From the NCBI RefSeq assembly GCF_021602345.1, contig NZ_BQID01000004.1, positions 248,001 to 312,000 of the forward strand: a stretch of 64,000 bases of DNA. The letters are read 5' to 3'. Shown piece by piece: positions 43,221 through 56,363 of the stretch; positions within the stretch are counted from its first letter, which is position 1, and the number at the start of each line of letters is the position of its first letter. The DNA comes from Pseudomonas pharyngis (GTDB lineage: Bacteria > Pseudomonadota > Gammaproteobacteria > Pseudomonadales > Pseudomonadaceae). Position numbers and translations under genes: made by a program. The notes under the pieces were generated by a model. That model did not search any database and was not told the origin of the DNA. It was given only the letters and a program-made list of their open reading frames with translations.

Positions 43221-43973
43221 ATGTCCCTACGCACCCTGCTCACCACCCTGCTGCTCGGCTGCAGTGTTTCGGTGATGGCAGCCACAGAAATCGTGCCCCT
43301 CAAGTACCACACCAGCGCCGACATGCTGCCGGTGGCTCAGGACTTCATCGGCAAGGACGGCCAGGTCAGCGCCTATGGCAACCAACTGATCGTCAAGGCC
43401 GAGCCCGGCAAGATTCAAGAACTCAAGGATCTGCTCTCACAGCTCGACACCGCGCCCAAGCGCTTGCTGATCACGGTCGACACCAACGAAAACAACGGTC
43501 GTGGCGACGAAGGTTATTCAGTCAATGGCGCGCAAACCCGCATCATCAGTCGAAGCACTGCCAGCCGTGACGGCGGCATTCAGCAGATCCAGGCCAGCGA
43601 AGGTGCTCCAGCACTGATCCAGGTCGGCCAGAGCGTGCCGATCACCAGCAGCCAGACCAACTCCTACGGCGATTACAGCAGCCAGACCCAATATCGCAAC
43701 GTCACCCAGGGTTTTTACGTCACCGCCAGCGTCACCGGCGAAACCGTTCACCTGGCTATCAGTACCAACCGTGACCGCATGAGCCAGGAACGTCCCGATG
43801 TAGTGAACGTGCAAAGTACCGACACAACCGTCACCGGACGCTTGGGTGAATGGATCACCCTAGCCGGCGTGAATCGCCAGACCCAGGCCGACAAACAGGG
43901 CCTGGCCCGCAGCTACTCTACTCAAGGCCGGGATGACATGACGTTGCGGGTGAAAGTCGACACGCTGGACTAA
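43221..43973 (+). CDS. Secretin N-domain protein, stand-alone
   Basis: This 250-residue exported protein has the signal peptide MSLRTLLTTLLLGCSVSVMAA. The first mature domain (about 21-80, IVPLKYHTSADMLPVAQDFI and GNQLIVKAEPGKIQELKDLL) is a secretin N/NolW-type domain. The rest resembles the beginning of the secretin core (QASEGAPALIQVGQSVPITS and GFYVTASVTGETVHLAI), but the long beta-barrel part is missing. No pilus or type II secretion genes are adjacent. The function is unknown. GGAGATAA precedes the ATG. Confidence 0.85.
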   Translation: MSLRTLLTTLLLGCSVSVMAATEIVPLKYHTSADMLPVAQDFIGKDGQVSAYGNQLIVKAEPGKIQELKDLLSQLDTAPKRLLITVDTNENNGRGDEGYSVNGAQTRIISRSTASRDGGIQQIQASEGAPALIQVGQSVPITSSQTNSYGDYSSQTQYRNVTQGFYVTASVTGETVHLAISTNRDRMSQERPDVVNVQSTDTTVTGRLGEWITLAGVNRQTQADKQGLARSYSTQGRDDMTLRVKVDTLD

Positions 43974-44013
43974 AGCACCAAAAACTGACTGATTAGTCGT
44001 ATTAGACGAAAGA

Positions 44014-44039
44014 TGTAGTGCTTGAAAAAAAGCACTACA
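44014..44039. promoter_or_regulatory. Perfect inverted repeat TGTAGTGCTT/AAGCACTACA upstream of aceA
   Basis: Two 10-base arms are separated by GAAAAA. The outer TGTAGT...ACTACA half-sites recall the operator reported for RccR, a repressor that acts at aceA in Pseudomonas; the wider spacing is a caveat. It ends six bases before a good -35. It also follows the end of the secretin-domain gene, but no T-run supports a terminator. Confidence 0.5.
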
Positions 44040-44045
44040 AAACGT

Positions 44046-44074
44046 TTGACGAGCCAAAAAAGCGAAGGCATGAT
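44046..44074 (+). promoter_or_regulatory. sigma70-like promoter, distal promoter of aceA
   Basis: TTGACG (44046-44051), exactly 17 bases, then CATGAT (44069-44074). Transcription would begin near 44081, giving aceA a leader of about 370 bases. Confidence 0.5.
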
Positions 44075-44448
44075 GGCCTCGCTCCCGCTAATCAGAGGCC
44101 CTGGCAAGGGCCTTCGAAGCGCTGCTCGCAACCATCCCCGCGAGCCGTTTCGTGTCTGTACCGCCCACAAGGCGTGTTTGACGAGGTTGCCGACTGGAAC
44201 GAAGTTGTCCCGAGGGACGGAAGCGTAATTAGGTAACCCGGCTTTACACTGTCGTTCGTATAAAGGCCCACGACGCCCGAATGCGCCCACCAGTTCGCCT
44301 TTACCTGCTCACTTCCCCTCGAGCCCATCGTTCATCCGTCGCCTGCCCCGCCGAACCCGACCTGACCACCTAAGCTTCTGGTCAGCGAGCGCAAGGAATT
44401 TTCCACCGCAGAACAACTTTTCATAAAGACGCGACGAGGTTTATCTCC
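44075..44448 (+). other. Leader region of aceA (about 370 bases)
   Basis: There is no gene here: a 72-codon frame inside has no family resemblance. It contains a hairpin AGGCCC-tggcaa-GGGCCT near 44095-44112 and a GC-rich stretch to 44235, then an AT-rich part before the aceA start. GACGAGG at 44431-44437 is the aceA ribosome site. It could hold a second promoter or a regulatory RNA. Confidence 0.45.
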
Positions 44449-45774
44449 ATGGCACTGACACGCGAACAGCAAATTGCAGCCCTTGAAAAAGACTGGGCTG
44501 AAAACCCGCGCTGGAAAGGCGTGACTCGCAATTACTCCGCTGCTGACGTCGTCCGTCTGCGTGGCTCGGTTCAACCAGAGCACACCTTTGCAAAAATGGG
44601 CGCCGAGAAGCTGTGGAACTTGGTCACCCAGGGTGCCAAGCCGTCCTTCCGCCCAGAGAAAGATTTCGTCAACTGCATGGGCGCCCTGACCGGCGGTCAG
44701 GCTGTGCAGCAGGTTAAAGCCGGTATCCAGGCGATCTACCTGTCGGGCTGGCAAGTCGCGGCGGACAACAACTCCGCCGAATCGATGTACCCGGACCAGT
44801 CGCTGTACCCGGTGGACTCGGTTCCAACCGTGGTCAAGCGCATCAACAACTCGTTCCGTCGCGCCGACCAGATCCAGTGGAAAGCCGGCAAGAACCCGGG
44901 CGACGAAGGCTACATCGACTACTTCGCGCCAATCGTGGCTGACGCTGAAGCCGGTTTCGGCGGCGTACTGAACGCCTACGAGCTGATGAAGAGCATGATC
45001 GAAGCAGGCGCCGCCGGCGTTCACTTCGAAGACCAACTGGCTTCCGTGAAGAAATGTGGCCACATGGGCGGCAAGGTGCTGGTGCCAACCCAGGAAGCCG
45101 TGCAGAAGTTGACCGCGGCTCGTCTGGCTGCCGACGTTGCCGGTGTACCGACCATCATCCTGGCCCGTACCGACGCCAACGCTGCCGACCTGCTGACTTC
45201 CGACTGCGATCCGTACGACCAGCCATTCGTGACTGGCACCCGTACCCAGGAAGGTTTCTACAAGGTTCGTGCAGGTCTGGACCAGGCAATCGCCCGAGGC
45301 CTGGCCTACGCGCCGTACGCCGACCTGATCTGGTGCGAAACCGCCAAGCCGGACCTGGAAGAAGCCCGTCGTTTCGCTGAAGCGATCAAAAAGGAATACC
45401 CGGACCAGATCCTGTCGTACAACTGCTCGCCTTCCTTCAACTGGAAGAAAAACCTGGACGACGCGACCATCGCCAAGTTCCAGCGCGAACTGTCCGCCAT
45501 GGGTTACAAGCACCAGTTCATCACCCTGGCCGGCATTCACAACATGTGGCACAGCATGTTCAACTTGGCGCACGACTACGCCCGCAACGACATGACTGCC
45601 TACGTGAAGCTGCAAGAGCAGGAATTCGCTGACGCCGCCAAGGGTTACACCTTCGTGGCTCACCAGCAGGAAGTGGGCACTGGCTACTTCGACGACATGA
45701 CCACCGTGATTCAAGGTGGCTCGTCGTCGGTAACCGCACTGACCGGTTCGACCGAAGAAGAACAGTTCCACTGA
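44449..45774 (+). CDS. aceA: Isocitrate lyase
   Basis: This 441-residue glyoxylate-shunt enzyme splits isocitrate into succinate and glyoxylate. The catalytic loop KKCGHMGGK puts the active Cys at 203. The length is that of the E. coli-type short form rather than the 530-residue form. It competes for isocitrate with Icd and Idh, both encoded 10 kb upstream. It appears monocistronic, with its own terminator and a long leader. Confidence 0.96.
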   Translation: MALTREQQIAALEKDWAENPRWKGVTRNYSAADVVRLRGSVQPEHTFAKMGAEKLWNLVTQGAKPSFRPEKDFVNCMGALTGGQAVQQVKAGIQAIYLSGWQVAADNNSAESMYPDQSLYPVDSVPTVVKRINNSFRRADQIQWKAGKNPGDEGYIDYFAPIVADAEAGFGGVLNAYELMKSMIEAGAAGVHFEDQLASVKKCGHMGGKVLVPTQEAVQKLTAARLAADVAGVPTIILARTDANAADLLTSDCDPYDQPFVTGTRTQEGFYKVRAGLDQAIARGLAYAPYADLIWCETAKPDLEEARRFAEAIKKEYPDQILSYNCSPSFNWKKNLDDATIAKFQRELSAMGYKHQFITLAGIHNMWHSMFNLAHDYARNDMTAYVKLQEQEFADAAKGYTFVAHQQEVGTGYFDDMTTVIQGGSSSVTALTGSTEEEQFH

Positions 45775-46320
45775 TCGACTTCGCCTGAGCGAACGGCCTT
45801 TGCGGACCGTATAGAGAGCTAACCGCATTGCCGAAAAACTGACGCCCCGACTGGTTCGGGGCGTTTTTTTGCCTGCGGTTTTCCGGGCACCTCAGGAATT
45901 GGCAAAGCCTGTCAGGCAAAACATTGATCCAGAGCGGTATCCGCATCGCAAAAATCGGCTAAAACGGGCGCCGCCGCTACTTGCAGTAACGCGCATATAA
46001 GACAACTTCCCAACTAGTGACCCGTTAAACAGTTACGAAACCTCTGCAAACGATATCAATTATCATTTAGCGACAACTATGTTCGTTACATTTCCTACAA
46101 AACATAATTCGTGAAATCCCGGCTAATGCCCGCAACGCATGGGCTGCGGGCCCTTCGAGGTGTGCTATGTCCTTATTCCAATAAATAATTTCGCTATAGG
46201 AATTTTACTTGCAGGGTGTTTAGCCATAAAATCAGCGCGATTGATTGCTGCGACATATCGTCACTGCCTTATTTCTTTATCAAGCTCAGAGACCTTTGCT
46301 CTCTGTTAAGGATTTCCAGC
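45775..46320. other. 546-base gap between aceA and nuoA
   Basis: The region carries the aceA terminator and then an AT-rich stretch (about 46000-46320) suited to promoters of the nuo operon. A 7-bp stem GCCCGCA/TGCGGGC at 46128-46151 lies in it. I found no convincing sigma70 pair and no FNR/Anr-type TTGAT...ATCAA site. No ORF of interest. Confidence 0.5.
45841..45871 (+). terminator. Rho-independent terminator of aceA
   Basis: ACGCCCCGA-ctggt-TCGGGGCGT is followed by seven Ts, a strong terminator 66 bases after aceA. Confidence 0.92.
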
Positions 46321-46734
46321 ATGCCCGAAGCGACAGGACTCATGGCCCACAACTGGGGCTTTGCCATTTTCCTTCTGGGTGTAGTCGGCCTGTGCGCCTT
46401 CATGCTCGGCGTCTCCAGCCTCCTCGGGTCAAAAGCCTGGGGCCGCAGCAAAAACGAACCGTTCGAGTCCGGCATGCTACCTACCGGTGGCGCCCGCTTG
46501 CGGCTCTCAGCCAAATTCTATCTGGTCGCGATGCTGTTCGTGATCTTCGATATCGAAGCCCTCTTTCTCTTTGCATGGTCTGTGTCCGTCCGCGAAAGCG
46601 GCTGGACCGGATTCGTCGAAGCTCTCGTTTTCATAGCAATTCTGTTGGCAGGTCTTGTCTACCTGTTCCGAGTGGGCGCCCTTGACTGGGCTCCGGAAGC
46701 TCGTCGCAAGCGGCAGGCGAAGCTGAAACAATGA
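46321..46734 (+). CDS. nuoA: NADH-quinone oxidoreductase subunit A
   Basis: This 137-residue membrane subunit of complex I has three helices. The loop [43 protein letters not shown] is the family hallmark (about 45-90). The ATG at 46321 begins [13 protein letters not shown]. It is the first gene of the 13-gene nuo operon, followed by nuoB after 10 bases. Confidence 0.96.
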   Translation: MPEATGLMAHNWGFAIFLLGVVGLCAFMLGVSSLLGSKAWGRSKNEPFESGMLPTGGARLRLSAKFYLVAMLFVIFDIEALFLFAWSVSVRESGWTGFVEALVFIAILLAGLVYLFRVGALDWAPEARRKRQAKLKQ

Positions 46735-46744
46735 GGCTTTGGCA

Positions 46745-47419
46745 ATGCAATACAATCTCACCAGAATCGACCCCGATGCTCCTAACGAGCAGTATCCGAT
46801 CGGCCAGCGGGAAACCGTTTCCGATCCGTTAGAGGATCAAGTCCACAAAAACATTTTCATGGGCAAGCTGGAAGACGTGCTGAGTGGCGCGGTCAACTGG
46901 GGACGTAAGAACTCCCTGTGGCCGTACAACTTCGGTCTGTCGTGCTGCTACGTGGAAATGACCACCGCCTTCACGGCGCCCCACGACATCGCGCGCTTCG
47001 GCGCCGAAGTTATCCGGGCATCACCGCGTCAGGCCGACTTCATGGTTATCGCCGGGACCTGCTTCATCAAGATGGCGCCGATCATTCAGCGCCTGTACGA
47101 GCAGATGCTCGAACCCAAGTGGGTGATCTCGATGGGTTCGTGCGCCAACTCCGGCGGCATGTACGACATCTACTCCGTGGTTCAGGGGGTGGACAAGTTC
47201 CTGCCCGTTGACGTCTACGTACCTGGCTGCCCGCCCCGTCCAGAAGCATTTCTGCAAGGCTTGATGCTGTTGCAGGAATCCATTGGCCAGGAGCGTCGCC
47301 CACTGTCCTGGGTCGTTGGCGATCAAGGCGTTTATCGCGCCGACATGCCTTCGCAGAAGGAACAGCGCCGCGAACAGCGAATCGCAGTCACCAACCTGCG
47401 CAGCCCTGACGAAGTCTGA
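46745..47419 (+). CDS. nuoB: NADH-quinone oxidoreductase subunit B
   Basis: This 224-residue peripheral subunit carries cluster N2, the last electron carrier before quinone. Ligands are Cys67 and Cys68 ([10 protein letters not shown]), Cys133 ([10 protein letters not shown]) and Cys162 (VPGCPPRPE). The ATG at 46745 is chosen over an in-frame TTG two codons earlier. Confidence 0.97.
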   Translation: MQYNLTRIDPDAPNEQYPIGQRETVSDPLEDQVHKNIFMGKLEDVLSGAVNWGRKNSLWPYNFGLSCCYVEMTTAFTAPHDIARFGAEVIRASPRQADFMVIAGTCFIKMAPIIQRLYEQMLEPKWVISMGSCANSGGMYDIYSVVQGVDKFLPVDVYVPGCPPRPEAFLQGLMLLQESIGQERRPLSWVVGDQGVYRADMPSQKEQRREQRIAVTNLRSPDEV

Positions 47420-49273
<1,854 letters not shown>

Positions 49274-49275
49274 GC

Positions 49276-49773
49276 ATGAACAGCACGCTTATCCAGACAG
49301 ACCGTTTCACCCTGAGTGAAACCGAGCGCTCGGCCATCGAGCACGAGCTGCATCACTACGAAGACCCGCGCGCGGCGTCGATCGAAGCCCTGAAGATCGT
49401 CCAGAAAGAACGTGGCTGGGTGCCGGACGGCGCTCTGTACGCCATCGGCGAGATCCTCGGCATCCCGGCCAGCGACGTTGAAGGCGTGGCCACGTTCTAC
49501 AGCCAGATCTTCCGTCAGCCGGTCGGCCGCCACATCATTCGCGTCTGCGACAGCATGGTCTGCTACATCGGTGGCCACGAGTCGGTGGTCAGCGAAATCC
49601 AGAACAACCTGGGTATCGGCCTGGGCCAGACCACCGCCGACGGTCGTTTCACCCTGCTGCCGGTCTGCTGCCTCGGCAACTGCGACAAGGCACCGGCGCT
49701 GATGATCGATGACGACACCTTTGGCGATGTCCAGCCTGCCGGCGTCGCCAAACTGCTCGAGGGCTACGTATGA
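49276..49773 (+). CDS. nuoE: NADH-quinone oxidoreductase subunit E
   Basis: This 165-residue thioredoxin-like subunit carries cluster N1a. The ligands are in [13 protein letters not shown] and [15 protein letters not shown]. It starts two bases after nuoCD and overlaps nuoF by ATGA. Confidence 0.96.
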   Translation: MNSTLIQTDRFTLSETERSAIEHELHHYEDPRAASIEALKIVQKERGWVPDGALYAIGEILGIPASDVEGVATFYSQIFRQPVGRHIIRVCDSMVCYIGGHESVVSEIQNNLGIGLGQTTADGRFTLLPVCCLGNCDKAPALMIDDDTFGDVQPAGVAKLLEGYV

Positions 49774-51125
49774 CCCTGACTTCTTTCGGTCCTGCCAACC
49801 GCATCCAGCGTTCGGCCGAGACTCACCCGCTGACCTGGCGCCTGCGTGACGACGGCGAAGCCGTGTGGCTCGACGAGTACCAGGCCAAGAATGGTTACGC
49901 CGCTGCGCGCAAGGCCTTCGCCGACATGGATCAGGACGCCATCGTCCAGACCGTGAAAGACGCCGGCCTCAAAGGTCGCGGCGGTGCAGGCTTCCCCACT
50001 GGCGTGAAGTGGGGCCTGATGCCAAAGGACGAATCCATCAACATCCGCTACCTGCTGTGCAACGCGGATGAAATGGAGCCGAACACCTGGAAAGACCGCA
50101 TGCTGATGGAGCAACTGCCCCATCTGCTGATCGAAGGCATGCTGATCAGCGCCCGCGCGCTGAAAACCTACCGTGGCTACATCTTCCTGCGTGGCGAGTA
50201 CACCACCGCCGCCAAGCACCTGAACCGTGCCGTTGAAGAAGCCAAGGCAGCCGGCCTGCTGGGCAAGAACATCCTGGGCAGCGGCTTCGATTTCGAGCTG
50301 TTCGTCCACACCGGCGCCGGGCGTTACATCTGCGGTGAAGAAACCGCACTGATCAACTCTCTCGAAGGCCGCCGCGCCAACCCGCGTTCCAAGCCGCCCT
50401 TCCCTGCCGCCGTTGGCGTGTGGGGCAAGCCGACCTGCGTGAACAACGTTGAAACCCTGTGCAACGTGCCGGCGATCATCGCCGACGGCGTGGACTGGTA
50501 CAAATCGTTGGCCCGCGACGGCAGTGAAGACATGGGCACCAAGCTCATGGGCTTCTCCGGCAAGGTCAAGAACCCCGGCCTGTGGGAACTGCCATTCGGC
50601 GTGACCGGTCGCGAGCTGTTCGAAGACTACGCCGGCGGCATGCGCGACGGCTTCAAGCTGAAAGCCTGGCAGCCAGGTGGCGCCGGTACCGGTTTCCTGT
50701 TGCCGGAACACCTCGACGCACAAATGTACGCCGGCGGCATCGCCAAGGTTGGCACCCGTATGGGCACCGGCCTGGCCATGGCGGTGGACGACAGCGTCAA
50801 CATGGTGTCCCTGCTGCGCAACATGGAGCAGTTCTTCGCCCGCGAATCCTGTGGTTTCTGCACTCCTTGCCGTGATGGCCTGCCATGGAGCGTCAAGCTG
50901 CTGATGGCCATCGAACAAGGCCGCGGCCAGCCAGGCGACATCGAGACCCTGCTGGGTCTGGTCAACTTCCTCGGCCCGGGCAAGACCTTCTGTGCTCACG
51001 CACCGGGTGCCGTGGAGCCGTTGGGCAGTGCCATCAAATACTTCCGTCCAGAGTTCGAAGCCGGTATCGCGCCCGCAAGCGCCACCGTCCCGCCTCTGGC
51101 GAAGCCGATCACAGTCGGCGCGTAA
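49770..51125 (+). CDS. nuoF: NADH-quinone oxidoreductase subunit F
   Basis: This 451-residue NADH-binding flavoprotein contains FMN and cluster N3. Sites are [20 protein letters not shown] (NADH, about 68-87), [19 protein letters not shown] (FMN), and [12 protein letters not shown] for the 4Fe-4S cluster. The end of this gene is followed by a 137-base gap with a strong hairpin, the only large break in the operon. Confidence 0.96.
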   Translation: MTLTSFGPANRIQRSAETHPLTWRLRDDGEAVWLDEYQAKNGYAAARKAFADMDQDAIVQTVKDAGLKGRGGAGFPTGVKWGLMPKDESINIRYLLCNADEMEPNTWKDRMLMEQLPHLLIEGMLISARALKTYRGYIFLRGEYTTAAKHLNRAVEEAKAAGLLGKNILGSGFDFELFVHTGAGRYICGEETALINSLEGRRANPRSKPPFPAAVGVWGKPTCVNNVETLCNVPAIIADGVDWYKSLARDGSEDMGTKLMGFSGKVKNPGLWELPFGVTGRELFEDYAGGMRDGFKLKAWQPGGAGTGFLLPEHLDAQMYAGGIAKVGTRMGTGLAMAVDDSVNMVSLLRNMEQFFARESCGFCTPCRDGLPWSVKLLMAIEQGRGQPGDIETLLGLVNFLGPGKTFCAHAPGAVEPLGSAIKYFRPEFEAGIAPASATVPPLAKPITVGA

Positions 51126-51134
51126 ACGCTTAAA

Positions 51135-51164
51135 AAAGGCGAAGGGTCCGTGCCCTTCGCCTTT
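51135..51164. terminator. Terminator-like hairpin inside the nuo operon
   Basis: AAAGGCGAAGGG and CCCTTCGCCTTT form a perfect 12-bp stem with a TCCGTG loop between nuoF and nuoG. The 3' T-run is only the three Ts in the stem plus TCC, so the site may attenuate, protect an mRNA end or mark a processing point rather than stop transcription fully. Confidence 0.6.
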
Positions 51165-51262
51165 CGTCCGATGACGCCTTTCGGGGCTGACTGGATTCGG
51201 ACGGATAACAAGATTCCATTAGCCACGCCCGCTGACACCGGGCCAACGAAGACCTTTGAACC

Positions 51263-53977
51263 ATGGCCACTATCCACGTAGACGGCAAAGCGCTCGAAGT
51301 CGACGGGGCAGACAACCTGTTACAGGCATGTCTGTCGCTGGGCCTCGACATCCCTTATTTCTGCTGGCACCCCGCGCTTGGTAGCGTCGGGGCCTGCCGC
51401 CAGTGTGCGGTCAAGCAGTACACCGACGAGAACGACACCCGTGGTCGCATCGTCATGTCCTGCATGACCCCTGCCACCGACAACACCTGGATCTCCATCG
51501 ACGATGAAGAATCCAAGGCGTTCCGCGCCAGTGTCGTCGAATGGCTGATGACCAACCACCCACACGACTGCCCTGTGTGCGAGGAAGGCGGTCACTGCCA
51601 CCTGCAAGACATGACGGTGATGACCGGCCACAACGAGCGCCGTTATCGCTTCACCAAACGCACCCACCAGAACCAGCAACTGGGCCCGTTCATTTCCCAC
51701 GAGATGAACCGCTGCATCGCCTGCTACCGCTGCGTGCGTTTCTACAAGGATTACGCCGGCGGCACCGACCTCGGTGTATTCGGCGCCCACGACAACGTGT
51801 ACTTCGGTCGCGTTGAAGACGGCACCCTCGAAAGCGAGTTCTCCGGCAACCTCACCGAGGTCTGCCCGACCGGTGTGTTCACCGACAAGACTCACTCCGA
51901 GCGCTACAACCGCAAGTGGGACATGCAGTTCTCGCCGAGCATCTGCCATGGCTGCTCGAGCGGTTGCAACATCTCCCCGGGCGAGCGTTACGGCGAACTG
52001 CGTCGCATCGAAAACCGTTACAACGGTTCGGTGAACCAGTATTTCCTGTGCGACCGTGGCCGTTTCGGTTATGGCTACGTCAACCGCACCGACCGCCCAC
52101 GTCAGCCACTGCTGGCCGACGGCACCAAGCTTGGCCTGGATGCTGCGCTGGACAAAGCCGCCGACCTGCTGCGCGGTCGCAACATCGTCGGTATCGGTTC
52201 GCCGCGTGCCAGCCTGGAAAGCAACTACGCGTTGCGTGAACTGGTGGGCGCCGAGCACTTCTACTCCGGTATCGAAGCCTCGGAGCTGGAACGCATCCGT
52301 CTGGTCCTGCAAGTGCTGAAAGACAGCCCGCTGCCCGTGCCGAACATGCGCGACATCGAAGATCACGACGCCGTGTTCGTCCTCGGGGAAGACCTGACCC
52401 AGACCGCCGCCCGCATGGCCCTGGCCCTGCGTCAGTCGGTCAAAGGCAAGGCCGAAGACATGGCCGAAGCCATGCGCGTTCAGCCTTGGCTCGACGCCGC
52501 CGTGAAGAACATCGGTCAGCACGAACTGAACCCGCTGTTCATCGCCAGCCTGGCTGAAACCAAGCTCGACGACATCGCCGAAGAGTGTGTACACGCCGCT
52601 CCAGACGATCTGGCACGCATCGGTTTCGCCGTGGCTCACGCCCTGGACGCCAGCGCACCGGCCGTTGAAGGTCTGGACGCCGAAGCCCTGGAGCTGGCCA
52701 AGCGCATCGCCGACGCCCTGCTCGCGGCCAAGCGTCCGCTGATCATCGCCGGTACTTCGCTGGGCTCCAAAGCCTTGATCGAAGCCGCGGCGAACATCGC
52801 CAAGGCCCTGAAGCTGCGCGAGAAGAACGGTTCGATCAGCCTGATCGTGCCGGAAGCCAACAGCCTCGGCCTGGCCATGCTCGGTGGCGAATCGGTCGAT
52901 GCTGCGCTGCAAGCGGTCATCGACGGCAAGGCCGACGCCATCGTCGTGCTGGAAAACGATCTGTACACCCGCACCGCCAAAGCCAAGGTCGATGCGGCAC
53001 TGAACGCTGCGCAAGTGGTGATCGTTGCCGACCATCAGAAGACCGCCACCAGCGACCGCGCGCACCTGGTTCTGCCAGCCGCCAGCTTCGCTGAAGGCGA
53101 CGGTACCCTGGTCAGCCAGGAAGGTCGCGCCCAGCGCTTCTTCCAGGTTTTCGACCCGCAATACATGGACGCGAGCATTCTGGTCCACGAAGGCTGGCGC
53201 TGGCTGCACGCCCTGCGCGCTACCCTGCTGAACCAGCCGATCGACTGGACGCAACTCGACCACGTGACCGCTGCCGTTGCTTCGAGCACCCCGCAACTGG
53301 CCCGCATCGTCGACGCCGCGCCGTCCGCCTCGTTCCGCATCAAAGGCCTGAAACTGGCGCGTGAGCCGCTGCGTTACTCCGGTCGCACCGCGATGCGCGC
53401 CGACATCAGCGTTCACGAACCACGCACCCCGCAGGACAAGGACACCGCGTTCGCCTTCTCGATGGAAGGTTACTCGGGCTCAGCCGAACCGCGTCAGCAA
53501 GTGCCGTTCGCCTGGTCGCCAGGCTGGAACTCGCCGCAAGCCTGGAACAAGTTCCAGGACGAGGTCGGTGGTCACCTGCGCGCTGGCGATCCGGGCACCC
53601 GCCTGATCGAAAGCAGCGGTGATTCGCTGAACTGGTTCGCCAGTGTTCCGCGCGCGTTCAACCCGGCCCAGGGCACCTGGCAAGCCGTGCCGTTCTACCA
53701 CCTGTTCGGCAGCGAGGAGAACTCGTCGAAAGCCGCACCGGTTCAGGAACGTATCCCGGCCGCCTACGTTGCACTGGCCAAGTCCGAAGCGGATCGCCTG
53801 GGCGTCAACGACGGCGCACTGCTGAGCCTCAACGTTGCCGGCCAGACCCTGCGTCTGCCGCTGCGCATCAATGAAGAGCTGGGCGCTGGCCTGGTTGCAC
53901 TGCCGGCCGGTCTGGCAGGCATTCCGCCGGCGATTTTCGGCCAAACCGTTGATGGTCTGCAGGAGGCAGCGCAATGA
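51263..53977 (+). CDS. nuoG: NADH-quinone oxidoreductase subunit G
   Basis: This 904-residue iron-sulfur subunit has an N-terminal ferredoxin-like domain ([16 protein letters not shown]), the His-ligated region [15 protein letters not shown] (about 95-113), [18 protein letters not shown] and the N7-type [14 protein letters not shown]. The molybdopterin-oxidoreductase-like remainder (about 230-900) lacks a cofactor. The length matches gammaproteobacterial NuoG. It overlaps nuoH by ATGA. Confidence 0.96.
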   Translation: MATIHVDGKALEVDGADNLLQACLSLGLDIPYFCWHPALGSVGACRQCAVKQYTDENDTRGRIVMSCMTPATDNTWISIDDEESKAFRASVVEWLMTNHPHDCPVCEEGGHCHLQDMTVMTGHNERRYRFTKRTHQNQQLGPFISHEMNRCIACYRCVRFYKDYAGGTDLGVFGAHDNVYFGRVEDGTLESEFSGNLTEVCPTGVFTDKTHSERYNRKWDMQFSPSICHGCSSGCNISPGERYGELRRIENRYNGSVNQYFLCDRGRFGYGYVNRTDRPRQPLLADGTKLGLDAALDKAADLLRGRNIVGIGSPRASLESNYALRELVGAEHFYSGIEASELERIRLVLQVLKDSPLPVPNMRDIEDHDAVFVLGEDLTQTAARMALALRQSVKGKAEDMAEAMRVQPWLDAAVKNIGQHELNPLFIASLAETKLDDIAEECVHAAPDDLARIGFAVAHALDASAPAVEGLDAEALELAKRIADALLAAKRPLIIAGTSLGSKALIEAAANIAKALKLREKNGSISLIVPEANSLGLAMLGGESVDAALQAVIDGKADAIVVLENDLYTRTAKAKVDAALNAAQVVIVADHQKTATSDRAHLVLPAASFAEGDGTLVSQEGRAQRFFQVFDPQYMDASILVHEGWRWLHALRATLLNQPIDWTQLDHVTAAVASSTPQLARIVDAAPSASFRIKGLKLAREPLRYSGRTAMRADISVHEPRTPQDKDTAFAFSMEGYSGSAEPRQQVPFAWSPGWNSPQAWNKFQDEVGGHLRAGDPGTRLIESSGDSLNWFASVPRAFNPAQGTWQAVPFYHLFGSEENSSKAAPVQERIPAAYVALAKSEADRLGVNDGALLSLNVAGQTLRLPLRINEELGAGLVALPAGLAGIPPAIFGQTVDGLQEAAQ

Positions 53978-54981
53978 CCTGGTTCACCCCTGAAGTGATC
54001 GATGTGATCCTGACGGTCATCAAGGCCATCGTGATCCTGCTGGCCGTGGTGGTCGCAGGCGCGCTGCTCAGCTTTGTCGAGCGTCGCCTGCTGGGCTGGT
54101 GGCAAGACCGTTACGGTCCGAACCGCGTTGGCCCGTTCGGCATGTTCCAGATCGCAGCCGACATGCTGAAGATGTTCTTCAAGGAAGACTGGACCCCGCC
54201 GTTTGCCGACAAGGTGATCTTCACCCTGGCACCGGTGGTGGCCATGTCCGCCCTGCTGATCGCGTTCGCGATCATCCCGATCACCCCGACCTGGGGCGTG
54301 GCGGATCTGAACATCGGCCTGCTGTTCTTCTTCGCCATGGCCGGTCTGTCGGTCTACGCGGTGCTGTTCGCCGGCTGGTCGAGCAACAACAAGTTCGCCC
54401 TTCTGGGCAGCTTGCGTGCCTCGGCGCAGACCGTGTCCTACGAAGTGTTCATGGGCCTGGCCCTGATGGGCATCGTGGTGCAGGTCGGCTCGTTCAACAT
54501 GCGCGACATCGTCGAGTACCAGGCGCAGAACCTGTGGTTCATCATTCCGCAGTTCTTCGGCTTCTGTACCTTCTTCATCGCTGGCGTGGCCGTGACTCAC
54601 CGTCACCCGTTCGACCAGCCGGAAGCGGAACAGGAACTGGCCGACGGTTACCACATTGAATACGCCGGTATGAAATGGGGCATGTTCTTCGTCGGTGAAT
54701 ACATCGGCATCATCCTGATCTCGGCGCTGCTGGTCACCCTGTTCTTCGGTGGCTGGCACGGTCCGTTCGGCATCCTGCCGCAACTGTCCTTCGTCTGGTT
54801 CGCACTGAAGACCGCGTTCTTCATCATGCTGTTCATCCTGCTGCGCGCTTCCATCCCGCGTCCGCGTTATGACCAGGTGATGGATTTCAGCTGGAAATTC
54901 TGCCTGCCACTGACCCTGATCAATTTGCTGATAACCGCTGCGGTTGTGTTGTGGAACACACCTGCGGTTGCGGTTCAGTGA
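53974..54981 (+). CDS. nuoH: NADH-quinone oxidoreductase subunit H
   Basis: This 335-residue membrane subunit of eight helices forms the quinone entry. Signatures are [21 protein letters not shown] (about 30-51) and [20 protein letters not shown]. The start overlaps the nuoG stop. Confidence 0.97.
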   Translation: MTWFTPEVIDVILTVIKAIVILLAVVVAGALLSFVERRLLGWWQDRYGPNRVGPFGMFQIAADMLKMFFKEDWTPPFADKVIFTLAPVVAMSALLIAFAIIPITPTWGVADLNIGLLFFFAMAGLSVYAVLFAGWSSNNKFALLGSLRASAQTVSYEVFMGLALMGIVVQVGSFNMRDIVEYQAQNLWFIIPQFFGFCTFFIAGVAVTHRHPFDQPEAEQELADGYHIEYAGMKWGMFFVGEYIGIILISALLVTLFFGGWHGPFGILPQLSFVWFALKTAFFIMLFILLRASIPRPRYDQVMDFSWKFCLPLTLINLLITAAVVLWNTPAVAVQ

Positions 54982-54992
54982 GGATTTGACCC

Positions 54993-55541
54993 ATGTTCAA
55001 ATATATTGGCGACATCGTTAAGGGTACCGGTACCCAGTTGCGCAGCCTGGTCATGGTCTTCGGCCATGGCTTTCGCAAGCGCGACACCCTGCAATACCCG
55101 GAAGAGCCGGTCTACCTGCCACCGCGCTACCGTGGTCGCATCGTCCTGACCCGCGACCCCGATGGCGAAGAACGCTGCGTAGCCTGCAACCTGTGCGCCG
55201 TGGCGTGCCCGGTGGGTTGCATCTCGCTGCAGAAAGCTGAAACCGAAGACGGTCGCTGGTACCCGGACTTCTTCCGTATCAACTTCTCGCGCTGTATTTT
55301 CTGCGGTCTCTGCGAGGAAGCCTGCCCGACCACCGCGATCCAGCTGACGCCGGATTTCGAGATGGCCGAGTTCAAACGTCAGGACCTGGTGTACGAGAAA
55401 GAAGATCTGCTGATCTCCGGCCCCGGCAAAAACCCTGATTACAACTTCTATCGTGTTGCAGGTATGGCCGTTGCGGGCAAGCCGAAAGGCGCCGCACAAA
55501 ACGAAGCCGAGCCGATCAACGTGAAGAGCTTGCTGCCTTAA
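54993..55541 (+). CDS. nuoI: NADH-quinone oxidoreductase subunit I
   Basis: This 182-residue ferredoxin-like subunit holds clusters N6a and N6b. Ligands are in [15 protein letters not shown] and [15 protein letters not shown]. It connects NuoG with NuoB. Confidence 0.97.
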   Translation: MFKYIGDIVKGTGTQLRSLVMVFGHGFRKRDTLQYPEEPVYLPPRYRGRIVLTRDPDGEERCVACNLCAVACPVGCISLQKAETEDGRWYPDFFRINFSRCIFCGLCEEACPTTAIQLTPDFEMAEFKRQDLVYEKEDLLISGPGKNPDYNFYRVAGMAVAGKPKGAAQNEAEPINVKSLLP

Positions 55542-55550
55542 GGAAGAACG

Positions 55551-56051
55551 ATGGAATTCGCTTTCTATTTCGCATCGGGTATCGCTGTTGTGTCCACGCT
55601 GCGTGTGGTCACCAACACCAATCCTGTGCACGCCCTGCTCTACCTGATCATTTCGCTGATCGCCGTGGCCATGACCTTCTTCGCACTCGGCGCGCCGTTC
55701 GCCGGCGTGCTGGAAGTGATCGCCTACGCTGGCGCCATCATGGTGCTGTTCGTGTTCGTGGTGATGATGCTGAACCTGGGCCCGGCCTCGGTTCAGCAGG
55801 AACGCACCTGGCTCAAGCCCGGGATCTGGGCGGGGCCGGTGATTCTCGCCGCCCTGCTGCTGGCCGAACTGCTGTATGTGCTGTTCGCTCACCAGAGCGG
55901 TCAGGCCATCGGCCACACCACCGTCGATGCAAAAGCCGTGGGCATCAGCCTGTTCGGTCCGTATCTGCTGGTGGTCGAACTCGCCTCGATGCTGCTGCTC
56001 GCTGCAGCCGTCACGGCGTTCCATTTGGGCCGTAACGAGGCGAAGGAGTAA
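55551..56051 (+). CDS. nuoJ: NADH-quinone oxidoreductase subunit J
   Basis: This 166-residue membrane subunit has five helices. The conserved third helix reads VLEVIAYAGAIMVLFVFVVMML. It is followed by nuoK after three bases. Confidence 0.95.
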   Translation: MEFAFYFASGIAVVSTLRVVTNTNPVHALLYLIISLIAVAMTFFALGAPFAGVLEVIAYAGAIMVLFVFVVMMLNLGPASVQQERTWLKPGIWAGPVILAALLLAELLYVLFAHQSGQAIGHTTVDAKAVGISLFGPYLLVVELASMLLLAAAVTAFHLGRNEAKE

Positions 56052-56054
56052 GAC

Positions 56055-56363
56055 ATGCCTGCTATCCCTCTCGAACATGGTCTGGCCGTCGCCGGCATCC
56101 TGTTCTGCCTTGGTCTGGTCGGCCTGATGGTCCGCCGCAACATTTTGTTCGTGTTGATGAGTCTGGAAGTGATGATGAACGCCTCTGCACTGGCCTTCAT
56201 CGTTGCGGGCGCCCGCTGGGCGCAACCGGATGGACAGATCATGTTCATCCTGGTGATCAGCCTTGCAGCCGCCGAAGCCAGTATTGGCCTGGCGATCCTG
56301 CTGCAACTGTATCGCCGCTTCCACACGCTCGATATCGACGCTGCCAGTGAGATGCGCGGATGA
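56055..56363 (+). CDS. nuoK: NADH-quinone oxidoreductase subunit K
   Basis: This 102-residue, three-helix subunit has the proton-path glutamates: [17 protein letters not shown] in helix 2 and [17 protein letters not shown] in helix 3. It overlaps nuoL by four bases. Confidence 0.96.
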
